Source: Mesorhabditis belari (lineage: Eukaryota > Nematoda > Chromadorea > Rhabditida > Rhabditidae). Taken from it: a stretch of 64,000 bases of DNA. The position numbers and the translations under genes were made by a program. Positions 35,569-46,028 of this stretch are shown piece after piece. The notes beneath the pieces are model-generated. The model was given only the letters and a program-made list of their open reading frames with translations, ran no database searches and had not been told where the DNA came from. The DNA is taken from the NCBI GenBank assembly GCA_958450365.1, contig CAUEEP010000876.1:248001-312000 (forward strand), in the 5' to 3' direction. Every line of letters starts with the position of its first letter. The first letter of the stretch is position 1.

Positions 35569-36615
35569 ATGCCGGTTGAAACGCGCGTGCAAAAACGGAA
35601 GCGAGAGCTGGAACCAAATGAGATTGAGGATTTGCCTCTAGAGCTGGTTGAGAAGATCGTAGGTCATCTTGACGCGAAAGACGTGCTGAAATTGATGATG
35701 GTGAACAAGAAGCTCTACTCGAGGTATGCAATGAATCGATGGATCGTTTTCGGAAGGCATGCCGCTGCGGTTGCCTTCGGACAGAGCTCCGAACCGAATA
35801 ATTGGATCAAGAAATTCGTCGATTCTCCGCCCCTTCAACTGAGTGAAACTCTTCTTCCTTTCGCCAAACGAATCAATTCATGCGACGAGTTAGACCTCTA
35901 TTTATTTGACAATGTTAGACGAGAATGGGATCAACCAATGTGTAGAATGTTGTTAGGCCAGTTGAAATCCGTGGACCAACTCTGGTTAAGTGTCGACAGG
36001 GATGAAAGTTACGTCCAGTTTCTCACCAATTTTTGTGGATCGGTCAAAAAGAACGCATCACTGTACATCCACGGCTCATTGGATCGAGATAGACCAAGGC
36101 AAGAGCGACTTACCAAATTCATCGAAAACCACTTGAACAGTTGCGGGAAGATCACTCTGCATGGCAGCTTCAGGGAGTACCTCGATTTCTACTTGGAGGC
36201 CATTATGAAAACGCAAATCAAAATGATTTCAATCGCGTTTTGTGAAAGGACTTTTGACCGTGTCGTCGACTGGATTGTCAATGAAGGAATTCCAAGTCAG
36301 AATTCTGAAGCTGTGATTCGCTTTGCATTGCCATCGCGCTACCAGATGGATATGATTCGTGGCCGGGTCGGTGATGTGCTTTCACAGGTGGAAGAACTGC
36401 AACGAGTTGAAGACGGGGGAAATCTCTCAGCACTCGTTTCTTGTGCAAACGCGATTCTCGGAGAAAACGAGGGCGAAGACGACGACTTTGGTTTGTTCGA
36501 TGAAAATAGTTCGTGTTTCCGCCGCCGAATCGACTCAAGGACGAGTTGCTTCTACCTGTTTCACGCGGTGTCCGGATATCCTCGATTTTTGGCCTTCTAC
36601 ATGACGTCTCAGTGA
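35569..36615 (+). CDS. F-box protein, copy 2, intact, 348 residues
   Basis: Single-exon gene. A basic N-terminus (VETRVQKRKRE) precedes an F-box (EDLPLELVEKIVGHL, KDVLKLMMVNKKLYSRY, about residues 20-55), the SKP1-binding motif of SCF ubiquitin ligases. The C-terminal ~270 residues would recognise the target and match no family I know. The tail is rich in acidic residues (about 296-306) and ends in a conserved block, FRRRIDSRTSCFYLF. It is inverted relative to copies 1 and 3 and more diverged from them than they are from each other. AATAAA-like signals occur near 36711 (GAATAAAGC). Substrate unknown. Confidence 0.85.
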   Translation: MPVETRVQKRKRELEPNEIEDLPLELVEKIVGHLDAKDVLKLMMVNKKLYSRYAMNRWIVFGRHAAAVAFGQSSEPNNWIKKFVDSPPLQLSETLLPFAKRINSCDELDLYLFDNVRREWDQPMCRMLLGQLKSVDQLWLSVDRDESYVQFLTNFCGSVKKNASLYIHGSLDRDRPRQERLTKFIENHLNSCGKITLHGSFREYLDFYLEAIMKTQIKMISIAFCERTFDRVVDWIVNEGIPSQNSEAVIRFALPSRYQMDMIRGRVGDVLSQVEELQRVEDGGNLSALVSCANAILGENEGEDDDFGLFDENSSCFRRRIDSRTSCFYLFHAVSGYPRFLAFYMTSQ

Positions 36616-36984
36616 AGTAATCTCTGAGCAAATTAGATCTTGTAGCCATACCAAATCTGCCCTTTATTTAAATCATTTTGAATCTGTATTTCCTATTTGT
36701 AGTTTTTCTGAATAAAGCATATTTATATAAAAATAGAGTTTGTAGAATTTGGAATTGTTTGCCAAAGCATATCTGTGAATCCAACTCTTGTTATACTTTT
36801 TAAAGTCATACAAGCCGGCTAAATTTTTCCGAGTGATATGTCCACTTCCCACGCCAAAAACCTGGAATTAGGCGACTTCCGTTCCTGGACAATTTGAATT
36901 CTGATGAGATTAGCATCACATTACATCATTTTCCGCCTAGTTTCGGAGAGAAAAGAGTGCTCACCGATGTAGATTTATTTTACT

Positions 36985-38006
36985 GGTCACTGTAAAAATT
37001 ATAGAGCACCCCATTTCTTCGCAATATTTTCATTTTTTTGAGAAGAGCCCACTGAAACGTGTCTATGTTATCAGAAATAAAAAATAAATAATATTTAGGA
37101 AAAAAATTCTATCAAAAAAAAAAAAAAAAATTATAAGGAAAGTCCTGTTTTGAAGTTGTGTAAAAATTGTAGAGCGCCTTTTATTGCATAATAAAAACAA
37201 AGATTAACAACAAATAACAAAACAAACTATCAATTAATAATGTGTAACTTTTCCCTGATTCAATCCGACCTCAAAAAGACGGCTGGGCATTGAAGAAACC
37301 AGTGTTTGGAGAAAATTGCCATCCAGGTTGAAGGCTTTCACGATGGCCTCTTGGAGCTCTTTCACATTTGAATATTGCTTGTTATTTTTGTAGACGTCTC
37401 GGACTAGCATTTCCCAAAGGTTCTCGATAGAATTCAAGTCAGGCGAACACACTGGCCACTTCAAAACATTCTTTGCTGCCAACCACCCGATCGTAGAGCC
37501 ACTTGCATTAATTGAGGCGTTATCTTGCATAAAAGTAAAGTTATTGCCCGGATATCGATGCAAATATGCGACTATTTGGTTCTGCAAGAGTTTTTGATAA
37601 GCATTAGAGCCCATTTTTGTTGAAATAAATTCGAATCCGGCTCGTCGTATCGGAATGCCCCAAACCATCACGGTATCGCCACCAAAATTTCGCTTGCTCA
37701 AGATGGTCGACTCGGCCCTCAAATCCCTCCAATGACCACGAAAACCATCAGGACCGTCTAGGTTGAATTTCTTTTCATCACACCAGATGACCTAAACAGC
37801 AAGAATTATTGGTAACACGGCTATAATCTACTGGTTTCCAGACGGTCTTCTGGTTCCTCTTTGCGAATTTGATTGTTTTTTGATAGAATTTTTTTCCTAA
37901 ATATTATTTATTTCTCATTTTTGATAACATAAATACGTTTTGGTGGGTTCTTCTCAAAAAAATGAAAATATTGCGAAAAAATGGGGTGCTCTATAATTTT
38001 TACAGA
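36985..38006 (-). mobile_element. Tc1-like element T1, copy 4, both outer ends present
   Basis: Outer TIRs at both ends (CACTGTAAAAATTATAGAGC at 36988; inverse, CTCTATAATTTTTACAG, ending 38006). The transposase 3' exon 37722-37234 keeps FTFMQDNASINASGS and WPVCSPDLNSIENLW, but the 5' half of the gene (upstream of the intron near 37800) is deleted, leaving a direct join to the right end. Non-autonomous derivative. Confidence 0.85.
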
Positions 38007-38009
38007 GAG

Positions 38010-38400
38010 TGTATTAGAAAAAAGAACCAATAATCTAGCCGGTTGGATTGAGGCAGTTGGCCCATATTTTCGAAGCTGGGCCGACCGGAAGTCCAGGTTC
38101 TGGCCGGGTTTCCGACCTGTTCTGACCTGTCGGGGTTTTATATCAGGCTTGGGCCTGGCTTTTCAATGACGTGGACCTGATTCGCTGGATCTAGGAGCCG
38201 GTTTGAACACTAGCCAACCTGTCACAACCCGGTTCGAGGTCAGACGGGCACATCTAGACTGATGGTCTGGTTCGAAGTGATATTCCGAGCCAAACCAGCC
38301 AGGCTAGAGCAAAACTGGTTTGGAAAAAGTACTTTCGTTGATCAGGAACTAGCCCTGGGCTTTTGACCTGGATCAGTATATCTTCAACCTGACTTGGCCG
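38010..38400. repeat. GC-rich module next to a Tc1-like end, inverted copy 2
   Basis: Reverse complement of 21180-21556, about 90 percent by eye (GTCCAGGTTCTGGCCGGG, CCAGGCTAGAGC). The same relation to an adjacent T1 end supports a composite unit. Confidence 0.7.
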
Positions 38401-40650
38401 GACTTTGTAGTCAAAAAAGAAACCAGGCATATGCCCCATTTGGTTCCAGGACCTTTTTTGCCGAAAATCCACTTTTTGCTGCCATAACTTTCCGCTTACA
38501 GCCAATATTTTTTTGATCTGTTTTTCGGTGTAGAATCTACACAAAATTCTGCGTCTAATAGTACGAATTTGATCCAGTTTAGTCAAGTAACTTTTTAAGG
38601 TTGTAGAGTTAACGGTGTTTTTTCGAAAAACGCAACATATTTCCAAAGACGATTTGAAACCAAAAGATCGAGTTGAGCAAATGAGAGTGAATTAGTGCTG
38701 TTTGACGCAAAATTACACAGAGATTCCGACTCTGAAATCAGATTGGAATAATAATAGCTGTGGGGGAAAGTCATGGCAGCTCAAAGTGGGTTTTTCAGCG
38801 AACTGACAGTTACCTCGGACCCTGGCTTGTAACATTTCCTATTATTTTTTCGTCAAATCTTGGAACATGGAAAATCTTCAATTTTTTATTGTGAACTCAC
38901 ATTCGTTTACAGCTTCAGATTTCACTTATAGAAAAACAATAAACAGTTTTCGATTTGCTTTCATTTTTAGAGAAGCTTTTACGATTCTCGGTGTGTTTTA
39001 GAGATTAAAAATAAATAAAAGAGATCAAAGATTAGCAAAAAATTGCTAGAAATATCTACTATGAGCGAAATAAAAACCGATAAAAGTTTTGTTTTTTTGA
39101 AATTTGAAATGTTCAAATATTGTCTGGTATTTTTTCTTTAGCTCTTGTCTGGTTGCCAATCTAGATTCATATAAGGTTTGATTTATTCAAAAATCCCATT
39201 TTCTAGACTATTTTATATAAACTTTTAAAATAACTAGAAACCAACTTTAAACTATTTTTGCAAAGAACATTCAAACTTGCACAAATGAGAACTAAGATGG
39301 AAAGTGTCCACAGGGTCGCTTCTGTATTAATATCATTGGTGCAGTTCTCGATGAATTTCCTCTCGGTCGGCCTGCTTCGATCGCTCACCACTTCTTTCGT
39401 TTTCGATCTCTAAAAAAGAAACTTTAGTACATGGAACTAGAATGTTTAAGCAACATAATACAAAAAAAAACAAAATAGAAAAATATTGATTCGCAACTGA
39501 ATATGAAACAAAAGCAAAAAAAAGTTGGATTTTTATGGGACAACCTAATAAAAAGTGTCTTTCAGAGTGGATGTGAAACTATGCTGCTTGTGTGGAGGAT
39601 AGCAACAATTACATTTGAGCAAAATATATAATTTGGCAATTTATTGCTTTATTAAAATGTTGGAAAGGTTCTAAGAGAATAAGATGATCTCAAACATCAA
39701 CATATCCTAGTTTTCACGCTTTTCAACGTTGTTTGTTCATAAAGTTTTAAAGCCTTTAAAAAGTCGTGTCTTGATCTGATGAGTAGCTTGGTTAGCTTTG
39801 TAATTAGCTTAAGATCATTTCATCATCCTGTTGACATACAAGATACAATATGTTATCAACTGTTTACTTGATTGGGTGAAAATTTTAAAGGAAAAATAGT
39901 AAAAGGCTTTTTTAGGCTCTAGCTCTTAGCATCTTTACAACATTAGCCCTTTTTTCTTCGCGCCCAAGAATGATCGTTTAACGGTGCTGATTCGGTCAGC
40001 TATTAAGAATATTTTCAAAAATAATAAGCTTAATGCAGAAAATACTTTACTAATAATTTTTCAAAAAAGATCCGTACATGTCTTTTTAAGATCTACCCAA
40101 AAAACCGATTTGGGGTCGATTCGAGACCGATTCGGAGTCGATTCCCTCAATTAATTGGTACTTACCCATAATTCTGGGCCACCCTGTACTATCCACTCGG
40201 CCACGGCAACATGCTTTAAAATAAAAGTGCATCTAAAATTTTTTGACAGCTGATAAAACGTTTTCTGTACGATAAAGTACTTTGGATGAGTGAAATGACT
40301 TGAAATTTTGCATGGGTTGTTTTTTTACATTCAAGAAACTAAAAAATCCTTTTCACTGGGCTAGCACTTATATCCAGCTCTAAACTAGCAAAAAACAGGG
40401 TGCGTCTATAATTTTTACACCGTGATATATAAAGTGACCAGCAAAAAAAATTTACATCGGTGAGCACTCTTTTCTCTCCGAAATTACGCGGAAAATGATG
40501 TAATGTGATGATAATGTTATCAGAAATTAAATTGCCTCGAAACGGAAGCAGGCAAACTAGTCGCCTAAATTCAGGTTTTTGGCGTAGGAAGTGAACATTT
40601 CACTCCGAAAAATTTAGCTGGTTTGCATGACTTTAAAAAGTAAAACAAGA
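38400..40650. other. AT-rich region, one candidate receptor-like exon
   Basis: Minus 39412 to about 39255 is open after a good acceptor (CTTTTTTAG). It encodes a Lys/Glu/Arg-rich loop followed by TLWTLSILVLICASLN, resembling a cytoplasmic loop plus helix of a membrane receptor, but no partner exons were found. Lone Tc1-type ends lie at 40164-40191 (CCATAATTCTGGGCCACCCTG) and 40390-40425 (T1 outer end). The remainder is unannotated. Confidence 0.4.
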
Positions 40651-40864
40651 GTGGGTTTCACAGATATGCTTTGGCAACCAATTCCATATTCTACAATCTC
40701 TATTTTTATATAAATATGCTTTATTCAGAGGGCGAATAAAAGCGATTTAGATAATCAGAGGCGCACATAACATATTGCCAGAATAGAAAAACACAAAATA
40801 GTAAAGTAAAACTACAATTAGGAAATACAGATTCAAGATGATTTAAATAAAGGGCAGATTTGGT

Positions 40865-41387
40865 ATGGTTACAAGATCTAATTTGCTCACGGATTACTTC
40901 ACTGAAGCGTCATGTAGAAGGCCAAAAATCGCGGGTGTCGGATATGCACGTGAAACACGTAGCTGCAACTCGTCCTTGAGTCGATTCGGCGGCGGAAACA
41001 CGAACTATTTTCATCGAACAAACCAAAGTCGTCGTCTTCGCCCAATTTTTTGATCCTTGACGGGAGTGACGAAGCACATCGGGGGTATCGGATATGGGCG
41101 TGACACACGTAGATCCAACTCGTCGTTGGGTCGATTCGACGGCGGAAAAGCAAACTATTTTCATCGAACAAATCGAAGACGTCGTCGTTTTCTCCGAGAA
41201 GCTCGTTTGCACAAGAAACAAGTGCCGAGGGATTCTCCGCGTCATCGACCCGTTGAAGTCCTTGCACCTGTGAAAACACATCACCGACCCGGGGACAATT
41301 TTTGTCCGGGGTACGGTAGCGGATCCATGCTTTAGAAAGCGCCCCGCTTTCGCACCGCTTAGAAAGCTTTCGCGCCAATGACTTCAA
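40865..41387 (-). pseudogene. F-box family 3'-end fragment with tandemly repeated tail
   Basis: Minus-strand frame 41387-40899 starts in the flanking repeat, then continues as F-box-family C-terminus (GDVFSQVQGLQRVDDAENPS). The terminal block (DLFDENSLLFRRRID, then FGLFDENSSCFRRRID) occurs twice. The F-box domain itself is absent, so this is debris of a fourth copy. Confidence 0.7.
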
Positions 41388-41459
41388 ACCATCTTCAAGC
41401 CTAAGCTAGCTTAAAATAAAAAAATAATAATACATAAAAAGAAATTTGGAAATGTTCTG

Positions 41460-41830
41460 ACGACAATCAATTCGTATTAGCTGGGGCGCTGCAAACTACA
41501 ATTACAGGCGATTACAGACGCTTGTAGAAGCGCGTAGAATGACCATTTTTAAAAACTGTTTTCATCAAAAGATCGACCCAACTTTGGGCTTTCGAATGAC
41601 ACCAAGATCAATTTGTTAACTCACTAAACAAAAACTTACAATGATTTGTTTGCCAAATCCCTCGCGATTGGCTACGGGCAGAAGTTTTTGATATCTAGCC
41701 AACTTGGTCTAAAGACAATCAGCAGTTTTGAAACTTGTAGTTTGCAGCGCCCCTGTCTAATACGAATTGAATGTCGCCAGAACATTTCTAAATTTCTTTC
41801 TTTGTATTCTGAAGTTAGCTTAGGCGACTT
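41460..41830. repeat. Duplicated flank block (GGGGCGCTGCAAACTACA family)
   Basis: Matches parts of 24880-24965 and 34490-34800 in the same or inverted orientation, including CAGACGCTTGTAGAA. Two inverted copies of GGGGCGCTGCAAACTACA-like sequence (41474 and 41735) face each other, like a foldback element. Confidence 0.55.
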
Positions 41831-42094
41831 TAAAAAGTCTAACAAGAGTTGAATTCACAGATATGCTTTGGCAACCAATTCCAAATTCTACAAACTCTAT
41901 TTTCATATAAATATGCTTTATTCAGAGGGCGAAAACAAGCGAGTCAGCTAATCAGAGGCGCACATAACATAGTGCCAGAATAGAAAAACTAAAAATAGTA
42001 CAGTAAAACTACAAAAGGAAATACAGATTCAAAATGATTTAAACAAAGGGCAGATTTGGTATGGCTCAAAGATCTAATTTGCTAACGGATTACT

Positions 42095-43147
42095 TCACTG
42101 AGACGTCATGTAGAAGGCCAAAAAGCGAGCATATCTGGACGACGCATGAAACAGGTAGATGCAACTCGTTCTTGAGTCGATTCGGCGGCGGTAACACGAA
42201 CTATTTTCATCGAACAAACCAATGTCGTCGTAGTCGTCCTCGTCCTCGTTTTCTCGGAGAAGCGCGTTTGCACGAGAGACGAGTACCGAGAGATTTTCCC
42301 CGTCAGCGACCCGTTGAAGTTCTAGCACCTCTGCAAACTCATCACCGACCCTGGCACGAATCACATCCCTCCGGTCGCCGCATCGCAATGCAAAGCGAAT
42401 CACAGCCTTAGAATTATGACCTGGAATTCCTTCATTGACAATCCATTCGACGACTTGAGCAAAACTCCCTAGACAAACATCCATTGAAATCATTTTGATT
42501 TGCGTTTTCATCATGGCCTCCAAGTACAATCTCACGTAACTCTTGTAGTTGCCATGCAGAGTGATCTTCTCGCAACGGTTCAAGTGGTTTTCGATGAATT
42601 TTGTAAGTCGCTCATGCCTTGCTAAATCTCGCTCCAATAAGCCAAAGATGTTCAGTGTTACCATCTTTTTGACCGATCCACAAAAATTGGTGAGAAACTG
42701 CAAGCAACTTTCCTCCTTGTCAACATCTAACCAGAGTTGGTCCACGGATTTCAACTGGCCTAACAACATTCTACACATTGGTTGATCCCATTCTCGTCTA
42801 ACATTGTCAAATAAATGGAGGTCTAGCTCGTCGCATGAATTGATTCGTTTGGCGAAAGGAACAAGAGTTTCACTCAGTTGAAGGGGCGGAGAATCGACGA
42901 ACTTCTTGATCCAATTATTCGGTTGGGACCTCTGTCCGAAGGCAACCGCAGCGACATGCCTTCCGAAAACGATCCATCGATTCATTGCATAGGTCGAGTA
43001 GAGCCTCTTGTTCATCATCATCAATTTCAGCACGTCTTTCGCAACAAGATGGCCTACGATCTTCTCAACCAGCTCCAGAGGCAAATCCTCAATCTCATTT
43101 GGTTCCAGCTCTCGCTTCCGTTTTTGCGCGCGCGTTTCAACCGGCAT
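42095..43147 (-). CDS. F-box protein, copy 3, intact, 350 residues
   Basis: Single-exon gene, nearly identical to the pseudogene at 23054-24109. F-box at about residues 20-55 (LPLELVEKIVGHL; KDVLKLMMMNKRLYS), then the family-specific region with CDELDLHLFDNVRREWDQ and a C-terminal acidic stretch before YRRRIDSRTSC. Probably a substrate adaptor of an SCF ubiquitin ligase. The start is the conserved ATG preceded by AGATACGAGA in all copies; the upstream flank (43150-43700) is shared. The plus-strand open frames over it are shadows. Confidence 0.85.
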   Translation of the reverse strand: MPVETRAQKRKRELEPNEIEDLPLELVEKIVGHLVAKDVLKLMMMNKRLYSTYAMNRWIVFGRHVAAVAFGQRSQPNNWIKKFVDSPPLQLSETLVPFAKRINSCDELDLHLFDNVRREWDQPMCRMLLGQLKSVDQLWLDVDKEESCLQFLTNFCGSVKKMVTLNIFGLLERDLARHERLTKFIENHLNRCEKITLHGNYKSYVRLYLEAMMKTQIKMISMDVCLGSFAQVVEWIVNEGIPGHNSKAVIRFALRCGDRRDVIRARVGDEFAEVLELQRVADGENLSVLVSRANALLRENEDEDDYDDIGLFDENSSCYRRRIDSRTSCIYLFHASSRYARFLAFYMTSQ

Positions 43148-44130
43148 TCTCGTATCTGAAAGTAAAAAATGTCATTGGAATTAACATTTTTATGTTTTAC
43201 TGAAGTCACTTTTGTCACCAAAACCAGTCTTTTAGGTGAATCTCGAGCAGTAATCATTTTTCATTGCAAAAAGCAATCTAATAAATTGTTTCTGCTACTG
43301 AGAATGACTCTAATAAGACATAAAGGAAAAACGTAAAATTGTAAAAGGAATTGGTTAAGTTGAGTCTATAACCACGTGTGAATGAATTCAAAACAATGGA
43401 GTGGAAGGAGCTGAAAAGGCAACGAAATAAAGCCGTATTAGAATTTTAAACAACAAAATATGGGCAAGCAATATAAAAAGGAGGGAACGAACGAGGGCAG
43501 GAAGAGTACTTTAAAAAGGCGTTACAAAAACGTAATAGATTTTACGAGGGGGGAAAAAGCCTAGCAGGACACGGTATAAAAACCCGACAAAGTTTCCGAT
43601 TCGATCATGGAATGAAGCCAAATGAAAACAGTGGGAACGGAGAGTTTGCGCGGGGTACGGTGGTGCATCCATTCTTTAGAAAGCGCACGGCGCCGCTTTA
43701 GCGCCAATCGCTTCATATCGCATTTTGTATTTTGCAATTTGTCGTTTTGAGGATTTCGGTGGAATCTTGAAATCTTATTACAATGTATCAATTATCGCAA
43801 CAGATCAAAAATTTTCTTTTCAAAACTTCAATACAGTCAATTTTACAGATTCACCGTATTCTTTGGAAAAAAAACTTCAACTTCACTTCTTTGGGAACGA
43901 ACGAGAGGAGGAAGAGTACTTTAAAAATGCGTTACAAAAACGTAATAGATTTTACGAGAAGAAAAAAAGCCTAGTCCGGCTTAAAAACCGGACAAAGTTT
44001 CCGATCCGATCATGGAATGAAGCCAAATGAAAAGAGTCGGGAAGGAGAATTTTTCCGGGGTACGGTAGCGGATCCATTCTTTAGAAAGCGCACAGCGCCG
44101 CTTTGGCGCCAATCGCTTCAAACCGCTTCT
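43148..44130. other. Duplicated F-box flank, with an internal second partial copy
   Basis: 43150-43710 matches the flanks of the other F-box copies. 43890-44125 repeats part of it (GAACGAACGAGAGGAGGAAG, GGTACGGTAGCGGATCCATT). No gene of its own. Confidence 0.5.
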
Positions 44131-44133
44131 TCT

Positions 44134-44590
44134 CGAAAATTTGCCAATTCCGGTGAAAAATCAATGAATCAAATCAATTGAATTAGTCCAAGTAATGCTA
44201 AAAATTAAAAAGTTTAACAAATAAGGCCTCCAGTAATTAGAGACACCAAAAAGAGATCATCGTATTTTGTCCAAATCGATCGAAAAGTTAAAAGCATGAA
44301 CAAAATGACATAGAAGCAAGAGTTTTTTGGTGCTTTCAATTATTGTTTACATCTGATTTGCTATTTTTTTTGCGAGTAATTCATTTGGTAAAAGTTTCGC
44401 GCCGAGCATTTGGCTACAATACGCTCTCAAACTAACCAAAATCACATACTATTCGAGACATCGAGGAAAAGTGAGCTCATATCTACAATTTCTCGTACAT
44501 ATCAGAGATTTTCAAGTTTTTTAACAATCAACAGTTTATTATTCTCAATTTAGCGCCTTGTTTTTAAAGGAGTGACGAATTTATGTGTTT
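44134..44590. repeat. Duplicate of the first exons of the 32-kb receptor gene
   Basis: Matches 32336-32780 in the same orientation, with one 16-bp insertion and loss of the exon-1 donor region (TTTAACAAATAAGGCC). Equivalent minus-strand exons 1-2 are present but cut off at 44134, so it is a non-functional fragment. Confidence 0.8.
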
Positions 44591-44957
44591 CAGTTCTGAT
44601 GATTGGATTCATCGATGGACGGACCTATTGTTTTTTGTAGCTTTCTGTCATTGAGGCATTTGTTCTTAAGAACCTAAGTTTGGTGAAGAGAGAGTTCATC
44701 CCAGAATCACTTTAACCTCTATTTCAAACATAATAATGTTAGTGGCCATAATTTGTTCGACGTTTAATGAATTCATCGGCACTTCATCAATCTTCCACCA
44801 TTAGACTACTTTTAAAAAGAGTCATTCAGAAAGAACCATCACTATTAAGAAACATGAAACGTCAGATCGTTGAATTGATCACGTTTTCTCTGCCCTTATC
44901 TTTTTTGATGCGTCAGCCTTTATTTCATCGTTTTTTCTAAAATCTTCTCCTATCAAA

Positions 44958-46028
44958 ATGGGTCAACAACATAGCAACAATAAAGCTACAACCGGATTTC
45001 CATTTCTCCGGTTTCCTAACGAACTTTCTGGCTTAATTTTGAATAAGATCGAGCCAAGATTGGCTATTCGGCTTCTGCGAGTCAATCACTATTTTCGAGA
45101 ATATTTTCTCACGAATGGACCCTTCCCGTTCCATGTCGAATATCTAGAATTTAATCTATACAATTGTAAAATTGGAATCGTGTTGGCAGATCCATTCCAA
45201 ATCAATGACATCGATGTTGCGACTGAGCTGCGGTACACATTCACTAAAATCCCACTCAATATATTCGAGCGGATCACTACATGTCGTTTTTTGTCATTTG
45301 TTGCCAATTCAAGACAGGGTTTGAAGGGAAATCTGGACGAGATCTCTCAATTGATGATAAGTTCCTTAAAAAATCTTCGTTTCGTACAAAATCTCAGTCT
45401 CTCCTCGAGGTCGATCGAGAATCTTCAAAAGTTCGTCTCAAACATAAACTTTGAAATCGGCCATTCTGTCTCACTCACATCACTAGGAGCATTTGATAAC
45501 GAGCCGATAATCGATCTCATCGAATCAGACCTCAATCAAAGCGATTTCATCATTCTACGCACTTGCAAAATCGAACAATCCGAGTTGGTTCGATTGTTGT
45601 CAATCAGTAGCCTCAAAAGGTTGAGAATCGAGCTGATTGATACATTTTTTGAGAGATTCCCAATAATTGTCAATCAGATTCTCGACAGAGGTTTACCCAT
45701 TGAGAGAAAAGATTTCACATTGAATCTTTACAAAGTCGATATGTCATCGAACAGACGAGGTCCTCCATTCAATTTGATCTTCAAAACTTTTAGAAATCGA
45801 GCTAATTTGTTAAGAAGCGATGATCTTGAAGGAATTTCGTTTCAATTTGACTCTCATCGAAAAAAACGAATGAGAAAAGTGAAAAAAGTTAAAGAAGCTA
45901 GCTATCGTCAGAAGGTTTCCTACGAATTGACATTACTCTATTTCGTGTCGTGGACAAAAGTCGAGTACAAAGAATTATCGAATGTCACCCGTGCTAATCA
46001 CCTCAACATCTATGTAAAGTATGAATAA
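44958..46028 (+). CDS. F-box-like protein, single exon, 356 residues
   Basis: Intact frame. Residues about 14-50 (FPFLRFPNELSGLILNKI, RLAIRLLRVNHYFREYF) fit a degenerate F-box. The rest has leucine-rich, alternating segments (LRFVQNLSLSSRSIENL; SSLKRLRIELIDTFFERF) suggestive of a repeat fold used for substrate binding, and a Lys/Arg-rich stretch at about 303-317. It is not a close relative of the 348-352 residue family nearby. AATAAAG overlaps the stop (TGAATAAAG), a plausible poly(A) signal. Function inferred from the N-terminus only. Confidence 0.7.
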   Translation: MGQQHSNNKATTGFPFLRFPNELSGLILNKIEPRLAIRLLRVNHYFREYFLTNGPFPFHVEYLEFNLYNCKIGIVLADPFQINDIDVATELRYTFTKIPLNIFERITTCRFLSFVANSRQGLKGNLDEISQLMISSLKNLRFVQNLSLSSRSIENLQKFVSNINFEIGHSVSLTSLGAFDNEPIIDLIESDLNQSDFIILRTCKIEQSELVRLLSISSLKRLRIELIDTFFERFPIIVNQILDRGLPIERKDFTLNLYKVDMSSNRRGPPFNLIFKTFRNRANLLRSDDLEGISFQFDSHRKKRMRKVKKVKEASYRQKVSYELTLLYFVSWTKVEYKELSNVTRANHLNIYVKYE

